Virus record (IMG/VR): IMGVR_UViG_3300003635_000016 | Span: 1 to 32,161 of that record | From: a virus | Length of the DNA stretch: 32,161 nucleotides | Direction: 5' to 3' (one strand) | Part shown: in pieces, positions 1 to 7,744 of the stretch | Layout: every line of letters begins with the position of its first letter | Numbering within the stretch: position 1 is the first letter of the stretch | Notes under the pieces: model-generated | The model's database searches: none | Seen by the model: only the letters and a program-made list of their open reading frames with translations | Told to the model about the DNA's origin: nothing | Program-made: the position numbers and the translations under genes

Positions 1-370
1 TGGAAACTTCGAGCGAACCGTCCTTCGTGGACAAGTCTTGACTGCCGATTGCGTTCGTGAAGAGCAAGTCTCCAGAAGCGTTGTCTCGGATGTACACTGA
101 GTCAACAGTCTGTGAAGAGTCACTCACGTCGAACGTAACAGGGTCCAGAACAATCTGGCCGTCGCTGTTACTGTCAAGTTGAACAGTTACAGTTCCCTGT
201 GTTTGTGGAGCGTAAGCCGCACCACTCGGTTCAGTCGTGATAGCCGCGTAGCCATCACTGTCAGTGAGAGCGTCAGTTGAATCGTTGTACAGTCCGACTT
301 CGAACGTAACGCCAGTCAAGTCAGTGTTCAGAACGAACGTTTCGCCGTTGTTTTGTAGTTGATTTGTCAT
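1..370 (-). CDS. Virion protein, N-terminal part (open at left edge)
   Basis: The gene starts at ATG 370 behind a strong Shine-Dalgarno (GGAGG, 381-385) and is open to position 1: 123 complete codons with no stop. The N-terminal 120 residues (MTNQLQNNGETF...) are acidic, Thr/Ser/Asp rich and predicted all-beta. They have the look of a baseplate-upper-protein-like beta domain, including a 'VTFEVGLYND' strand and a '...LEVS' end. It follows portal and a 112-aa virion protein in the same direction. The leftover single base at position 1 plus two bases at 32161-32160 make one codon (ATT) and lead directly into the repeat protein at 31536-32161, so this is probably its N-terminus; the joined protein would be 331 aa. 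Structural role inferred from position; exact function unknown. Confidence 0.8.
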   Translation of the reverse strand, partial: MTNQLQNNGETFVLNTDLTGVTFEVGLYNDSTDALTDSDGYAAITTEPSGAAYAPQTQGTVTVQLDSNSDGQIVLDPVTFDVSDSSQTVDSVYIRDNASGDLLFTNAIGSQDLSTKDGSLEVS

Positions 371-389
371 TGTTAATAAACCTCCTTAG

Positions 390-728
390 TTAGTCTGCGT
401 CAAGTGTAATCACACGGACACGGAAATCTGCTGACGCCCCGCTGGAGTTCTCGAAAGTGAACCGCCAGTGGAACGGAGCAATATCCGTGTAAGCGTGATG
501 AGTTGCTGTGCTTGATGTGACGCCACTCCGAGGCATATACGTCGGAGATTGAACGTCATTGTACGATACCTCAATGTCGTAGTCGTAACTTGCGGGAGTG
601 CCACCAGCACCATCGTCAACAAAGACGATAACTCTGTCAGCACCGGATGCATCAACATCAACTTGGAAGGTGCCAGCGTCGGCAACTCCCGTCTCGTTCG
701 TTACAACCTGTTCGATATGTTCTGTCAT
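390..728 (-). CDS. Small virion-associated protein, 112 aa
   Basis: A 112-aa acidic protein starting at ATG 728 behind AGAGGT. The sequence alternates short hydrophobic and polar stretches typical of a beta-sandwich (for example 'DRVIVFVDDGAGG' near residue 32 and 'PFHWRFTFENSSG' near residue 85). It has no signal peptide or membrane segment. It sits 15 bp after portal and 19 bp before the repeat-containing virion protein, inside the head operon. A decoration or neck protein is possible from position, but I recognise no family. A GTAATCACAC motif copy (406-415) lies in its last codons. Confidence 0.75.
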   Translation of the reverse strand: MTEHIEQVVTNETGVADAGTFQVDVDASGADRVIVFVDDGAGGTPASYDYDIEVSYNDVQSPTYMPRSGVTSSTATHHAYTDIAPFHWRFTFENSSGASADFRVRVITLDAD

Positions 729-743
729 ATTACGTACCTCTGT

Positions 744-2162
744 TTACTCCGACATTTCCTCCTCAGAGTCACCTGAATCATCGGTGGCGTCGGAAGCACC
801 ATCCGCATTATCCTGCGGTGGGAGTCCGAGGAAGTTCTCACGCATCTCATCAACTGAGACTGCGTTTGATTGTTCCATTGCACGAATACCCTCGGATAGA
901 GCTTTGAAGTCCTGTGCATTAAAGTCTTCGTTTTTCAACGGACTTCCTTCAGTTTCTCGCTCGATGTTGAACGAGAGCGACTGAACAACACTGTCATCGT
1001 AACCCCACTCACGAGCTTTCCGACGAAGAACAGGCTCGAAAGAACTTTCGAGTTGTTGACGAGTCTTCTGAACCTGTGTCTTGTACACGTCGTACTGCTC
1101 CGTGGTAATGTCACGATTGACAGCATCAGCGAATCCAACCATAAACTTCGGAGTTGGCATCGCTGACAGAATCTCTTCTGTGTGATGCTTGATGGTCGGC
1201 TTCACATCAGCCGTCTCACCGTGAAGCACACGAACACTCACGTCACCCGGCAGGAAGTCCTTCTGTCCTGCACTGAAGTTGGATTTGGAGTGTTCGTTCT
1301 TAAGCGCCTGAATTTTGTCGTCAGGCCAGACACCGCGACGAGGATTATCTTCATTAGGATTCGGCTCTCCCATCTTGAAAATCCAGTGCGGGTGTCCTTT
1401 TGCGGCAATTGCTTCCGCGTTATCTTCAAGAACTTTGTTGCGAACTTCAATGTCGCGTGAACAAGACTCCATTCGACTTGTACCGAACACATCGTAGGTG
1501 TCACCGTCAAGGACAAGCTTTACAACATCGTTCTGTGACAGAGGCACGTCGTCTTCATCGAACGGCCCTGCAAATGCAGTGTCGTCGTACTGAATGTATG
1601 ACGCCGCCTCTCCACGACGAGTAATCGGGACTCCTTCAAGCTCCGTCTCAGATGGGCGAACAAGCGTTCCAGTGTCTTCACGCTCGACAGCGGAAACACT
1701 TTCAACGTTAATCATTCGGAAGCCCCAAATTCCGTCAAGGTTACTCTTCTGCGGTACTACTTCTACAAGTGCTGTACCTCGAACCTCGCGCTGACGGATT
1801 ACGTCTTCGAGCAGGCGGATGAATGGCATATCCTGAGAACCATTTACGATGGCCGCCTCAGAAAGCCAACTTTTCATCCGACGAACAAGCTCGTCGCTGT
1901 CTGCATCCACGGAGTATCCCGGTTCGATAATGTCATTCGTGTAAGTGTTGATAGACTTTCGTACAATCCCTGTGGATTCGTACTGCCGCCAATACTTTCG
2001 CAAGTCGTCCTGTGGCGGCTTCGTCCGCTCAACCTCACCCGACATTGAGACGGAGAAGAACCCGTCTCCTTTTTCGAACCTATTGGAATCCTGTGTCTGT
2101 GTATCAGGTACACCGTCACCTGCGAGGACACGTTCAATTTTTTCTTCTGTATTATCAGTCAT
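744..2162 (-). CDS. Portal protein
   Basis: A 472-aa protein with the layout of HK97/SPP1-type phage portals. It has an N-terminal alpha/beta part ('RKSINTYTNDII' near residue 65), a wing region ('RGTALVEVVP...') and a long C-terminal helical stem/crown ('TTEQYDVYKTQVQKTRQQLESSFEPVLRRKA'). The acidic tail ends in SGDSEEEMSE. Portals form the dodecameric ring at the capsid vertex through which TerL pumps DNA. The ATG at 2162 overlaps the TerL stop (ATGA) and is preceded by GGAGGTAACGT, so translation is coupled to TerL. The family call rests on overall pattern and on the TerS-TerL-portal order; no single diagnostic residue exists. Confidence 0.92.
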   Translation of the reverse strand: MTDNTEEKIERVLAGDGVPDTQTQDSNRFEKGDGFFSVSMSGEVERTKPPQDDLRKYWRQYESTGIVRKSINTYTNDIIEPGYSVDADSDELVRRMKSWLSEAAIVNGSQDMPFIRLLEDVIRQREVRGTALVEVVPQKSNLDGIWGFRMINVESVSAVEREDTGTLVRPSETELEGVPITRRGEAASYIQYDDTAFAGPFDEDDVPLSQNDVVKLVLDGDTYDVFGTSRMESCSRDIEVRNKVLEDNAEAIAAKGHPHWIFKMGEPNPNEDNPRRGVWPDDKIQALKNEHSKSNFSAGQKDFLPGDVSVRVLHGETADVKPTIKHHTEEILSAMPTPKFMVGFADAVNRDITTEQYDVYKTQVQKTRQQLESSFEPVLRRKAREWGYDDSVVQSLSFNIERETEGSPLKNEDFNAQDFKALSEGIRAMEQSNAVSVDEMRENFLGLPPQDNADGASDATDDSGDSEEEMSE

Positions 2163-3703
2163 ACGTTACCTCCGTAACTTTCTGTATAAATCGTCCAACT
2201 TGCCTCACCGAAGGAGCCACTGTGATTACTTCCCCATACAGCCATCGCAACGGCGTCGAGGAAGTCAGGTGACTCGCCATAATTCTTGGCTTTCTTGATT
2301 TCATCCTTCGATGTGGCGATGAAGGACGTTCCTGAACGAAGTGATTTTTCGTTAAGAGCTATCACCTCTGAAGTGCCGTACAGTTCCTTCGTTAACTCGG
2401 ATTCAGGCTTGATTGTATTATGTCGAAGCCAGTTCCCAAGTTCATCGAAGCCTTCTGTACGCATATTGTAGTATCGCTCGCTGTTTCGAGCCTTCTTGTT
2501 ACCGTCGAATCGGACAACCTCGTAACCTTCGTTACGGAAAGTGTCGGCTACTGGGCCACCCATACCGGCTGTGTCGAACACAACAGGCGTTTCTTCGGCA
2601 CCACGAATTGCTTCTCGAATCGCTTTTTCGTTTCCTTGTTCTGTATCTCTATCGTATTCGCCAAGTACATCTGCCCGTCCAACCTCATCGTCGTCAGATG
2701 GCGTCGTGACGCCCGCCACGACGGTTGAGTCTTGTCCACGGCCTGCCACGTCAACTGCGATAGCATCGTAATCTGACGGCGCTGGGCGACTGTCAGAGAC
2801 TTTGGTCCATCGCTCTTCTGCGTCAGCCACATCGGACGAGTAGAATGGCCTATTCTGTGCGGCACTTTTTGGTGGAATAATACCAAGGCGACGACGATAC
2901 CACGCTTCTGCCAAGTCTTCACGCTCGCCAGAGTTCCGAGCTTCCTCGAAACCGGGCCATTCTTCGTCGTGATGCTTGTCCCAGTCGCGTTTAATTTCTG
3001 ACAACTGAATTGGGCCAGAAATAATCTCGCCGTCCTTCTTGCCAGCCTGAATGAGTACGTTATCACAGTCGAACGAACTGAACTGAATTGTATGCCAGTA
3101 GTCAGATTCCATCAGACTGTGAATACTGTTACTCTTGTCTCGTGGTGGGTTGCCGATTGCAACAATTCTGTCATTATCGTCAGTCAAGGACGACTCTGCG
3201 CTCTCGATTACGTCACCAGTCACTTCAGGTTTGTCAGCCTCGTCAACGACAGTGAGGAAATTCTCACTGTGGCGTCCTTCAAGACCGTCAGGGTTTGACG
3301 GAGACATTGCTTCATACTTCCGAGTCTGTGAATCCTCGAAGTCAATCTCCATCGGCGTCTTTTTCACAGTGCCGTGTAGTGGGAAGCCTCGTTCGTTTGC
3401 GACTTCGTGCATTTCACGAAGTTCCTTGTACACAGTGTTGCGAATATGTCCGTTAGAGCGACTTGTGTGAAGAACCATCGACTCAGAGTGTGTGTAAAGG
3501 AACGCAAGTTCCAGTGCGGCAACTGTGTAAGTTTTACCCACACCATTACCACTACACACCACTACGCGCTTGTGGTTGGCTACAGCACGCATAATTTCTT
3601 TTTGAATGTCGAGCAGTTCAAGTCCCAGTACGTCCTCTGCGAAGTTGATAAATCTATCTTCACCAGAGACGTACTTCGTAAGAGGACTCTTCTGCTCAGA
3701 CAT
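2159..3703 (-). CDS. Terminase large subunit
   Basis: A 514-aa packaging motor. The ATPase domain carries Walker A SGNGVGKT (residues 51-58), Walker B LTVVDEAD (150-157) and a coupling motif VAIGNP (181-186). The RNase H-like nuclease domain shows AVDVAGRG with Asp318, a second acidic site in VVFDTAGMGG (Asp377), and the closing Asp in 'SPDFLDAVAMAVWG' (about 480-483). It cuts concatemeric DNA and translocates it into the prohead through the portal, working with TerS encoded just upstream (5-bp gap). Its stop overlaps the portal start. All catalytic motifs are intact. Confidence 0.97.
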   Translation of the reverse strand: MSEQKSPLTKYVSGEDRFINFAEDVLGLELLDIQKEIMRAVANHKRVVVCSGNGVGKTYTVAALELAFLYTHSESMVLHTSRSNGHIRNTVYKELREMHEVANERGFPLHGTVKKTPMEIDFEDSQTRKYEAMSPSNPDGLEGRHSENFLTVVDEADKPEVTGDVIESAESSLTDDNDRIVAIGNPPRDKSNSIHSLMESDYWHTIQFSSFDCDNVLIQAGKKDGEIISGPIQLSEIKRDWDKHHDEEWPGFEEARNSGEREDLAEAWYRRRLGIIPPKSAAQNRPFYSSDVADAEERWTKVSDSRPAPSDYDAIAVDVAGRGQDSTVVAGVTTPSDDDEVGRADVLGEYDRDTEQGNEKAIREAIRGAEETPVVFDTAGMGGPVADTFRNEGYEVVRFDGNKKARNSERYYNMRTEGFDELGNWLRHNTIKPESELTKELYGTSEVIALNEKSLRSGTSFIATSKDEIKKAKNYGESPDFLDAVAMAVWGSNHSGSFGEASWTIYTESYGGNV

Positions 3704-3708
3704 TGTTC

Positions 3709-4131
3709 TTACTCGTCGTCAGCTTGTTCTTCTGCTTCAGCAATCTTACTGAACCATTCTTGCTTACTTTCTGCTTCCTTTGCATCGGGAGATTTGGTAG
3801 AAATACCCATCTCCTTCAGTTCCTTGATGTTGTCACGTCGGATGCGAGAGTACGCTTCGTGAACGTTCTGCTTCTCGGGGTTGAACGCACCGTCGTACTC
3901 GTTGAAACGACGGCGCTTGATTGTATCAATCGCTAAGTCCTTTACAGTTTCACGTTCGTAAGGGCCTACGTCACCTTCAATTCTCTCGAACAAGTCTTCT
4001 ACGACTGCCCAAAAGATTTCCTTCTCGTCATCAGAAAGACGCGACAACAGCTTGTCAGGAGCAGAAAAGAGGCTGTGCTTTTCCGCATTACTGTTGCCTT
4101 CAGGGGCACCGCCGCCTTCTCCTCTACTCAT
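3709..4131 (-). CDS. Terminase small subunit
   Basis: A 140-aa protein whose N-terminus 'GGGAPEGNSNAEKH' is the typical opening of phage small terminases. A helix-rich part follows ('LSRLSDDEKEIFWAVVEDLFERIEG', 'VKDLAIDTIKRRRFNEYDG'), then a charged coiled C-terminus ending in EEQADDE. TerS binds the packaging site on viral DNA and loads TerL, which lies immediately downstream. The start at 4131 overlaps the stop of the 39-aa zinc-finger gene (ATGA) behind GGTGA. Family assignment comes from the N-terminal motif plus position. Confidence 0.88.
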   Translation of the reverse strand: MSRGEGGGAPEGNSNAEKHSLFSAPDKLLSRLSDDEKEIFWAVVEDLFERIEGDVGPYERETVKDLAIDTIKRRRFNEYDGAFNPEKQNVHEAYSRIRRDNIKELKEMGISTKSPDAKEAESKQEWFSKIAEAEEQADDE

Positions 4132-4247
4132 TTGTTGTCACCTTGGTTAAAATTATTTTCGTCGCTACACTCATCAAACTTCTCGTGAAGTTCGAGTTCT
4201 GCCTCCGTTTTGAAGAGGCCATCACAGTTGTCGCATTGTACAAACAT
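4128..4247 (-). CDS. 39-aa zinc-finger protein
   Basis: A short ORF of 39 residues beginning MFVQCDNCDGLFKTEAELEL and ending NNFNQGDNK. It has a C-x2-C...H-x5-C zinc-binding pattern (CDNC, His21, Cys27), similar to the finger in the 91-aa protein at 4669-4944. The Shine-Dalgarno GGAGGCC lies about 10 bases before ATG, and its TGA overlaps the TerS start. A promoter lies just upstream at 4303-4318, so this would be the first gene of a TerS-TerL-portal transcript. Function unknown; a small DNA- or protein-binding factor is an inference. Confidence 0.8.
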   Translation of the reverse strand: MFVQCDNCDGLFKTEAELELHEKFDECSDENNFNQGDNK

Positions 4248-4302
4248 CTGAAATCAGGCCTCCGAACAGAGGCGGTACTTGTACTATGCTTGTGCTTACG
4301 CC

Positions 4303-4318
4303 TACTTAAGTGTTCTCC
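4303..4318 (-). promoter_or_regulatory. Promoter for the packaging genes
   Basis: Read on the minus strand this is GAGAACACTTAAGTAGG: an AGAACA element followed by a haloarchaeal TATA-like CTTAAGTA. The same string recurs at 12867-12882 and nearly at 31146-31160, each time upstream of a minus-strand gene. It lies about 55 bases before the 39-aa zinc-finger gene and would allow TerS, TerL and portal to be transcribed independently of the upstream operon. Confidence 0.6.
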
Positions 4319-4330
4319 CACAGGCAGTTC

Positions 4331-4669
4331 TCAGTCCCTCATAAGTGTCCGCTTCGTTCGAGCGTCGTAGTCCTTCAGTTCCGCATCGCACTCCTTACAG
4401 AGTGTCTTAAAGTTACTCAGCTTGTCATCAGGACGCTCAGAATGTACCTTGTGTACGACAAGTGTATCCTCAGTTCCACAATTAACACACGCGCCGCCGT
4501 CGCGGTTTAGAACTTCCTTCTCGAAGTCTGAGTAATCACACGCGGCGACTTCTTGCTGTTCGTCCTCTTCGTTTTCTTGATACTCGTCACAGGCTCGCTG
4601 GTGTGCGGACAAACCTCGTGAGTTCTTCGCCTCGAATCCACAAACACAAACACTTTCTTCATCTGACAT
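4331..4669 (-). CDS. HNH endonuclease with N-terminal zinc finger
   Basis: A 112-aa protein. Residues 8-27 form a small finger (CVC...H-x3-C). Residues 50-95 form an HNH/McrA-like fold: 'VLNRDGGACVNCG' (Cys61, Cys64), 'LVVHKVH' (His73, His76), 'KLSNFKTLCKEC' (Asn86, Cys91, Cys94). The last His usual after the second CxxC is Asp here. HNH proteins next to terminase genes are common in HK97-like phages, where they assist DNA cleavage during packaging; that role here is inferred from position. SD GGAGGTGA precedes ATG 4669, which overlaps the previous stop (TAATG). A copy of the GTAATCACACGCGGCG motif lies at 4532-4547. Confidence 0.85.
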   Translation of the reverse strand: MSDEESVCVCGFEAKNSRGLSAHQRACDEYQENEEDEQQEVAACDYSDFEKEVLNRDGGACVNCGTEDTLVVHKVHSERPDDKLSNFKTLCKECDAELKDYDARTKRTLMRD

Positions 4670-4944
4670 TATTCGTCACCTCCTTCACAGTCGCTTCGTG
4701 AAATGTGCATCTCGACACTCTTGAATGACTCACCACAGTCAGGACATTCATCAAGAATATCCACAGTCTCAACTTGTACACGGGCGTCGTCACTGTGATT
4801 ACCTACAGCATCAAACGACACTCGTGAAATATATACATCGAGTTCGTCTATATAGACGTATTCATCATTAACGTCTGCGTTTTCTTTCAAATCCTGTACT
4901 TCTGCTTCAACAAATTCTTTATCGTTTACATTTCGTAGTATCAT
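4669..4944 (-). CDS. Acidic protein with C-terminal zinc finger, 91 aa
   Basis: I chose ATG 4944 (MILRNVNDKEF...) because GGTGA precedes it and it follows the 445-aa gene by 5 bp. The longer open frame upstream to 5115 gives a basic, Cys-rich sequence lying inside the 445-aa gene. The C-terminus has C-x2-C...H-x5-C (CPDCGESF...MHISRSDC). The remainder is acidic and mixed alpha/beta ('EYVYIDELDVYISRVSFDAV'). No known family recognised. It sits between a virion protein and the HNH nuclease. The frame contains a TCTATATAGA palindrome (4847-4856) and a motif copy (4795-4802). Confidence 0.78.
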   Translation of the reverse strand: MILRNVNDKEFVEAEVQDLKENADVNDEYVYIDELDVYISRVSFDAVGNHSDDARVQVETVDILDECPDCGESFKSVEMHISRSDCEGGDE

Positions 4945-4949
4945 TGTTA

Positions 4950-6287
4950 TCACCAATCTTCCTGCATTCTCATTGTTGCAGCTTCTACATCGACACTGGC
5001 ACTTGTTCCACGGACAGCAAGAATAAGTTGTCCGTCTTGAGGGAGATTTGTAGATAAGTTCTCTGTATTTAATTCTCCAGATGTGTTTGATGCTCCAGAT
5101 GAGTTGCCTTCCCAAACCTTGTTCGCTTGACTGATGTTATTGAAAGAGCCGGACGTGTCAACTCGTAGAAGTGTTTCCGAATCTTTAACATTCTCTGGTA
5201 ATCCAAACGATTGTCCTGTTACCGCTGTATTCACAAACTCTGGATTTACAAAGAACAGGGCGTATCGTGCATTATCATTCTGTAATGCGTCGATACTTGA
5301 CACGTCGAACCGTGAGTTAAAGGAGCCATCTTCTCTCGTCCAACCCATTACATACGTCCACGAACCTGTTCCAGCACCATCTGGCCCAAGACGTGTCTGT
5401 GCTGTAATTCGCTCTTCACTTGGTGCGGAACCAAGGATTGAGAACTGTCGTCCACCAACACGAATCTCAACATCTCGCGCCGTAGAACCATTGTCGGCCT
5501 CGACAGTGATACGAGAGTTCGGGTCCGCGATTGATGTGTGTCCAAAACGTACTTCTCGGTGAAGGATAATCGTCTTCTGTTCATTGTTCTCATCCTGTGT
5601 CACGACAGAATACTCGATAACACCGTATCCGTACCAAGTGTAATTAATTTGAAAGACTGTACCCTCTGTAAGAAGGTTAGTCTCTCTTCCGAGTTGTGAA
5701 TCAACGTCTGCTCCATTCCAGTCTCGACGGTACACCTTCTTTTCGTTCACTCCACCTTGTTGAATACCGACGAATAGTTCGACAGTATCGTCAGCAGGGT
5801 TCACATCCTTCCCGAAGAAGAATCCGTCACCATCTGGAACGTAGTATCCCCACTTTACAACTTCGTCGTTTTGAAATCCGTTAGTCGCTTCACGGACACC
5901 GATACCAACTTCGGCTGAGTGGCCGGGAGTGTATCTACCTGTTTCAGCAGACTGGAGGCTCACACTTGAACCAGTCGTTGTTCCAGTCTTTAAAACCATC
6001 TCGCCTGTCGTCAAATCAGGGTCCGGTGAGACTGCACCCGAGCCACTTGTCATAATAACGTCACGAAGTTCACTTGTTCCAAAGGAAGAAGCCAAGTCAA
6101 TCGTCGTAATTCGTTCTGTCGTCTTCACGTCGTCAAATTGCGACGTTTGTTGTGGCTGAAGAGTCATCTCGACAGACTTCCCACGCCCATCCTGTCGCTG
6201 TCGGACGTATTCAGTATTCTCCATCGAGATGATTCTATCTTCTACTTCGTCAACATTCCGCGCTTCGTCATTATCGTAGTCTGTCAT
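4950..6287 (-). CDS. Putative virion (fiber/decoration) protein, 445 aa
   Basis: A 445-aa beta-rich acidic protein with good SD (GGAGGTTATGAATA-ATG). The middle (about residues 150-290) reads '...GFFFGKD...ELFVGIQQGG...' then 'LLTEGTVFQINYTWYGYGVIEYSVV' and 'HREVRFGHTS'. This resembles a beta-sandwich domain of phage structural proteins with a 'fQidyqWlGyGrirf' signature; I make this match from memory. The C-terminal part is Ser/Asn/Thr rich, as in fiber or head-decoration proteins. It is the largest gene of the early leftward operon. A virion surface or adsorption role is inferred. Confidence 0.7.
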   Translation of the reverse strand: MTDYDNDEARNVDEVEDRIISMENTEYVRQRQDGRGKSVEMTLQPQQTSQFDDVKTTERITTIDLASSFGTSELRDVIMTSGSGAVSPDPDLTTGEMVLKTGTTTGSSVSLQSAETGRYTPGHSAEVGIGVREATNGFQNDEVVKWGYYVPDGDGFFFGKDVNPADDTVELFVGIQQGGVNEKKVYRRDWNGADVDSQLGRETNLLTEGTVFQINYTWYGYGVIEYSVVTQDENNEQKTIILHREVRFGHTSIADPNSRITVEADNGSTARDVEIRVGGRQFSILGSAPSEERITAQTRLGPDGAGTGSWTYVMGWTREDGSFNSRFDVSSIDALQNDNARYALFFVNPEFVNTAVTGQSFGLPENVKDSETLLRVDTSGSFNNISQANKVWEGNSSGASNTSGELNTENLSTNLPQDGQLILAVRGTSASVDVEAATMRMQEDW

Positions 6288-6604
6288 TATTCATAACCTC
6301 CGTAAGCCTTTACATAGACTTGCCACACATCTATATAGAAATCGTAGAGGTTCACATCCTCAATCGTCCCTGAGGCTTCGTGAACATCTTGCACTGCTTC
6401 ACCAATCTCCAGAAACGCCGCCTTGTTAGAACCTTCTGGAATCAGGAGCGGTACTTTATCGTCAGGATACTCGTTCCCCAAGTCGTAGACAGCGTGACAC
6501 AAATCGGATTCTGCAATCTGTGGCTCATCTTCAGGAAGTTCAGATACAATCATCCACTGAACGTCTTCATCAAGTCGCGCCATATTCTTCACCAAATTCG
6601 TCAT
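6287..6604 (-). CDS. Hypothetical acidic protein, 105 aa
   Basis: An acidic protein with no recognised family ('WMIVSELPEDEPQIAESDL', 'YDFYIDVWQVYVKAYGGYE'). The first ATG (6604) overlaps the previous gene by 35 bp. An in-frame ATG at 6583 (MARLDEDVQ...) has GGTGA six bases before it and may be the true start (98 aa). It ends overlapping the start of the 445-aa virion gene, so the pair is probably co-translated. A TCTATATAGA palindrome lies at 6330-6339. Possibly a chaperone or minor structural protein; function unknown. Confidence 0.7.
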   Translation of the reverse strand: MTNLVKNMARLDEDVQWMIVSELPEDEPQIAESDLCHAVYDLGNEYPDDKVPLLIPEGSNKAAFLEIGEAVQDVHEASGTIEDVNLYDFYIDVWQVYVKAYGGYE

Positions 6605-6896
6605 TGTTGTAATGATTAATCTTCTGCTTCATAACTTCTGCACCATCATCGTCAGGCATCCGTGCAGGAACACCAAGTTCATCGTTAAGGTAGTCAATTA
6701 CATCCCGAACGGTGGGGTTATCACACTCCGCGACAGCCTTTCGCACCGCAATATCGTTGAAGATGGGAAACACTTCGTCGTGGTAGAGATTAAATCCACC
6801 TTCACCGCCTGCTTCTGTATGATTTTTGACACGATGTTCCATCTCGTCGGAAGGTGTGTCAAATTCTTCATCACAATCAGGGCAAATGTTCTCCAT
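6570..6896 (-). CDS. C2H2 zinc-finger protein, 108 aa
   Basis: The N-terminus holds a classical-looking C-x2-C...H-x4-H finger (CPDCDEEFDTPSDEMEHRVKNH, in two parts: CPDC at 5-8 and H-x4-H about 21-26). The rest is acidic and helical ('VFPIFNDIAVRKAVAEC', 'TVRDVIDYLNDELGV', resembling a short helix-turn-helix). A DNA-binding or protein-contact role is possible. Its ATG overlaps the stop of the preceding baseplate-like gene (TAATG). Confidence 0.72.
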   Translation of the reverse strand: MENICPDCDEEFDTPSDEMEHRVKNHTEAGGEGGFNLYHDEVFPIFNDIAVRKAVAECDNPTVRDVIDYLNDELGVPARMPDDDGAEVMKQKINHYNNDEFGEEYGAT

Positions 6897-7249
6897 TACG
6901 CAATCGCCTCCGAAATCTTGATGAAGATGTACTCTCCCTTCGGGAATGTCTCGACACTCCCATCAGGATATGTCAGTTCAAATTCAGCTACGTACTCACC
7001 GACGTTACTTGTGTCGGCTTGTGATAACTCGTAGCTGAGAATCGTTTCGTCATTGTCGTTGTCGTATTCTTCAATCGTGGCTGTCGAATTATCGACAATC
7101 GGTGCGTCTCCTCGTGGGTTGACGACACGCATACTGAACTGAGCAGTGAAATTACCGCTGTCATTTTCTACATAGTTACCGGGAACTCTATATAGAACTT
7201 CCGGCTTGTCGTCGCCAGTCTTGAAGTAGTAGTCAATTCCTTGACTCAT
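6896..7249 (-). CDS. Baseplate-upper-protein-like domain protein
   Basis: I prefer ATG 7249 (MSQGIDYYF..., 117 aa) with GAGGT nine bases upstream over the longer start at 7270. The C-terminal half ('GEYVAEFELTYPDGSVETFPKGEYIFIKI') matches the end of the 109-aa protein at 31197-31526 ('GRYRAEFVVNYNDGEVETFPNSSYHTVII'), so the two are paralogues. Both have the pattern of the BppU N-terminal beta domain of siphovirus baseplates: a strand set with 'G.Y.AEF.V.Y.DG..ETFP'. Probably a virion protein, oddly placed far from the tail genes. Confidence 0.72.
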   Translation of the reverse strand: MSQGIDYYFKTGDDKPEVLYRVPGNYVENDSGNFTAQFSMRVVNPRGDAPIVDNSTATIEEYDNDNDETILSYELSQADTSNVGEYVAEFELTYPDGSVETFPKGEYIFIKISEAIA

Positions 7250-7523
7250 CGTTCGAAACCTCTTTGACAAATTCTTTGTCGTTGTCCAACCGAGTAATCA
7301 CACGCTCCACGTCGTCTTCGTCAGCGTTGATTATCGCTTGAGCGAGTAGACGCTCGTATTCCGACTCTTTTTCTTCGAGATTATCTACCAAAAAGTTGAC
7401 AACCTCTCTGTACGAAAATGTGTCGTCTTCATCATCAGCAATCCACTCTTTACCTACTCTGTCAAGTCGCTCCTTATCTTCAGGATGGAGCGCGACGGTT
7501 GTGTAATCGTTATTTGATGCCAT
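7233..7523 (-). CDS. Ribbon-helix-helix transcriptional regulator
   Basis: A 96-aa protein. Residues 7-60 fit an RHH (CopG/Arc-like) fold: a beta strand 'YTTVALHPEDKERLDRVG' followed by 'TFSYREVVNFLVDNLEE', then an acidic helical tail. RHH proteins bind short tandem DNA boxes as dimers. Its promoter (7563-7580) has a helically phased array of CTATAGG-type boxes directly upstream (7591-7655), so autoregulation is an obvious hypothesis. It is the first gene of the long leftward operon. SD GAGGA precedes ATG 7523. A motif copy GTAATCACACGC lies at 7294-7305. Confidence 0.72.
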   Translation of the reverse strand: MASNNDYTTVALHPEDKERLDRVGKEWIADDEDDTFSYREVVNFLVDNLEEKESEYERLLAQAIINADEDDVERVITRLDNDKEFVKEVSNDESRN

Positions 7524-7562
7524 AACAACTGTCCTCGTGTGGTTATGTATTACAGGCCTACT

Positions 7563-7580
7563 CTTATAAAGCTTTCGGTT
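7563..7580 (-). promoter_or_regulatory. Promoter of the leftward operon
   Basis: On the minus strand: CCGAAAG (BRE) immediately followed by CTTTATAAG (TATA box). This is a textbook haloarchaeal promoter, with transcription expected to start near 7545, about 20 bases before the RHH gene. Confidence 0.75.
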
Positions 7581-7590
7581 GTATCACTTC

Positions 7591-7655
7591 TATCCTATAG
7601 GACGCCATAGGACCCAATAGACTCCGATAGGACTATATAGCATCCTATTGGGACA
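7591..7655 (-). promoter_or_regulatory. Helically phased operator array A
   Basis: Six boxes related to CCTATAGG (minus strand: CCTATAGG, CCTATGG, TCTATTGGG, CCTATCGG, CTATATAG, CCAATAGG) repeat with their TAT cores exactly 10 bp apart, that is, on one face of the helix. The array abuts the promoter of the RHH gene. Sister arrays lie at 10197-10255 and 13396-13420. Confidence 0.75.
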
Positions 7656-7744
7656 CACGAAGTAGACTTTATGAAGAATATGTTGCGCTGGCAGTCACAA
7701 ATCGAACAAGAAATGTAAATCTTGGAGGAAGAAATTGAATATTT

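Noticed and set aside
4669-5115. Long start for the zinc-finger gene (148 aa from 5115)
   Set aside because: The extra 57 residues are basic and Cys-rich and lie within the 445-aa gene; ATG 4944 has a good ribosome site.
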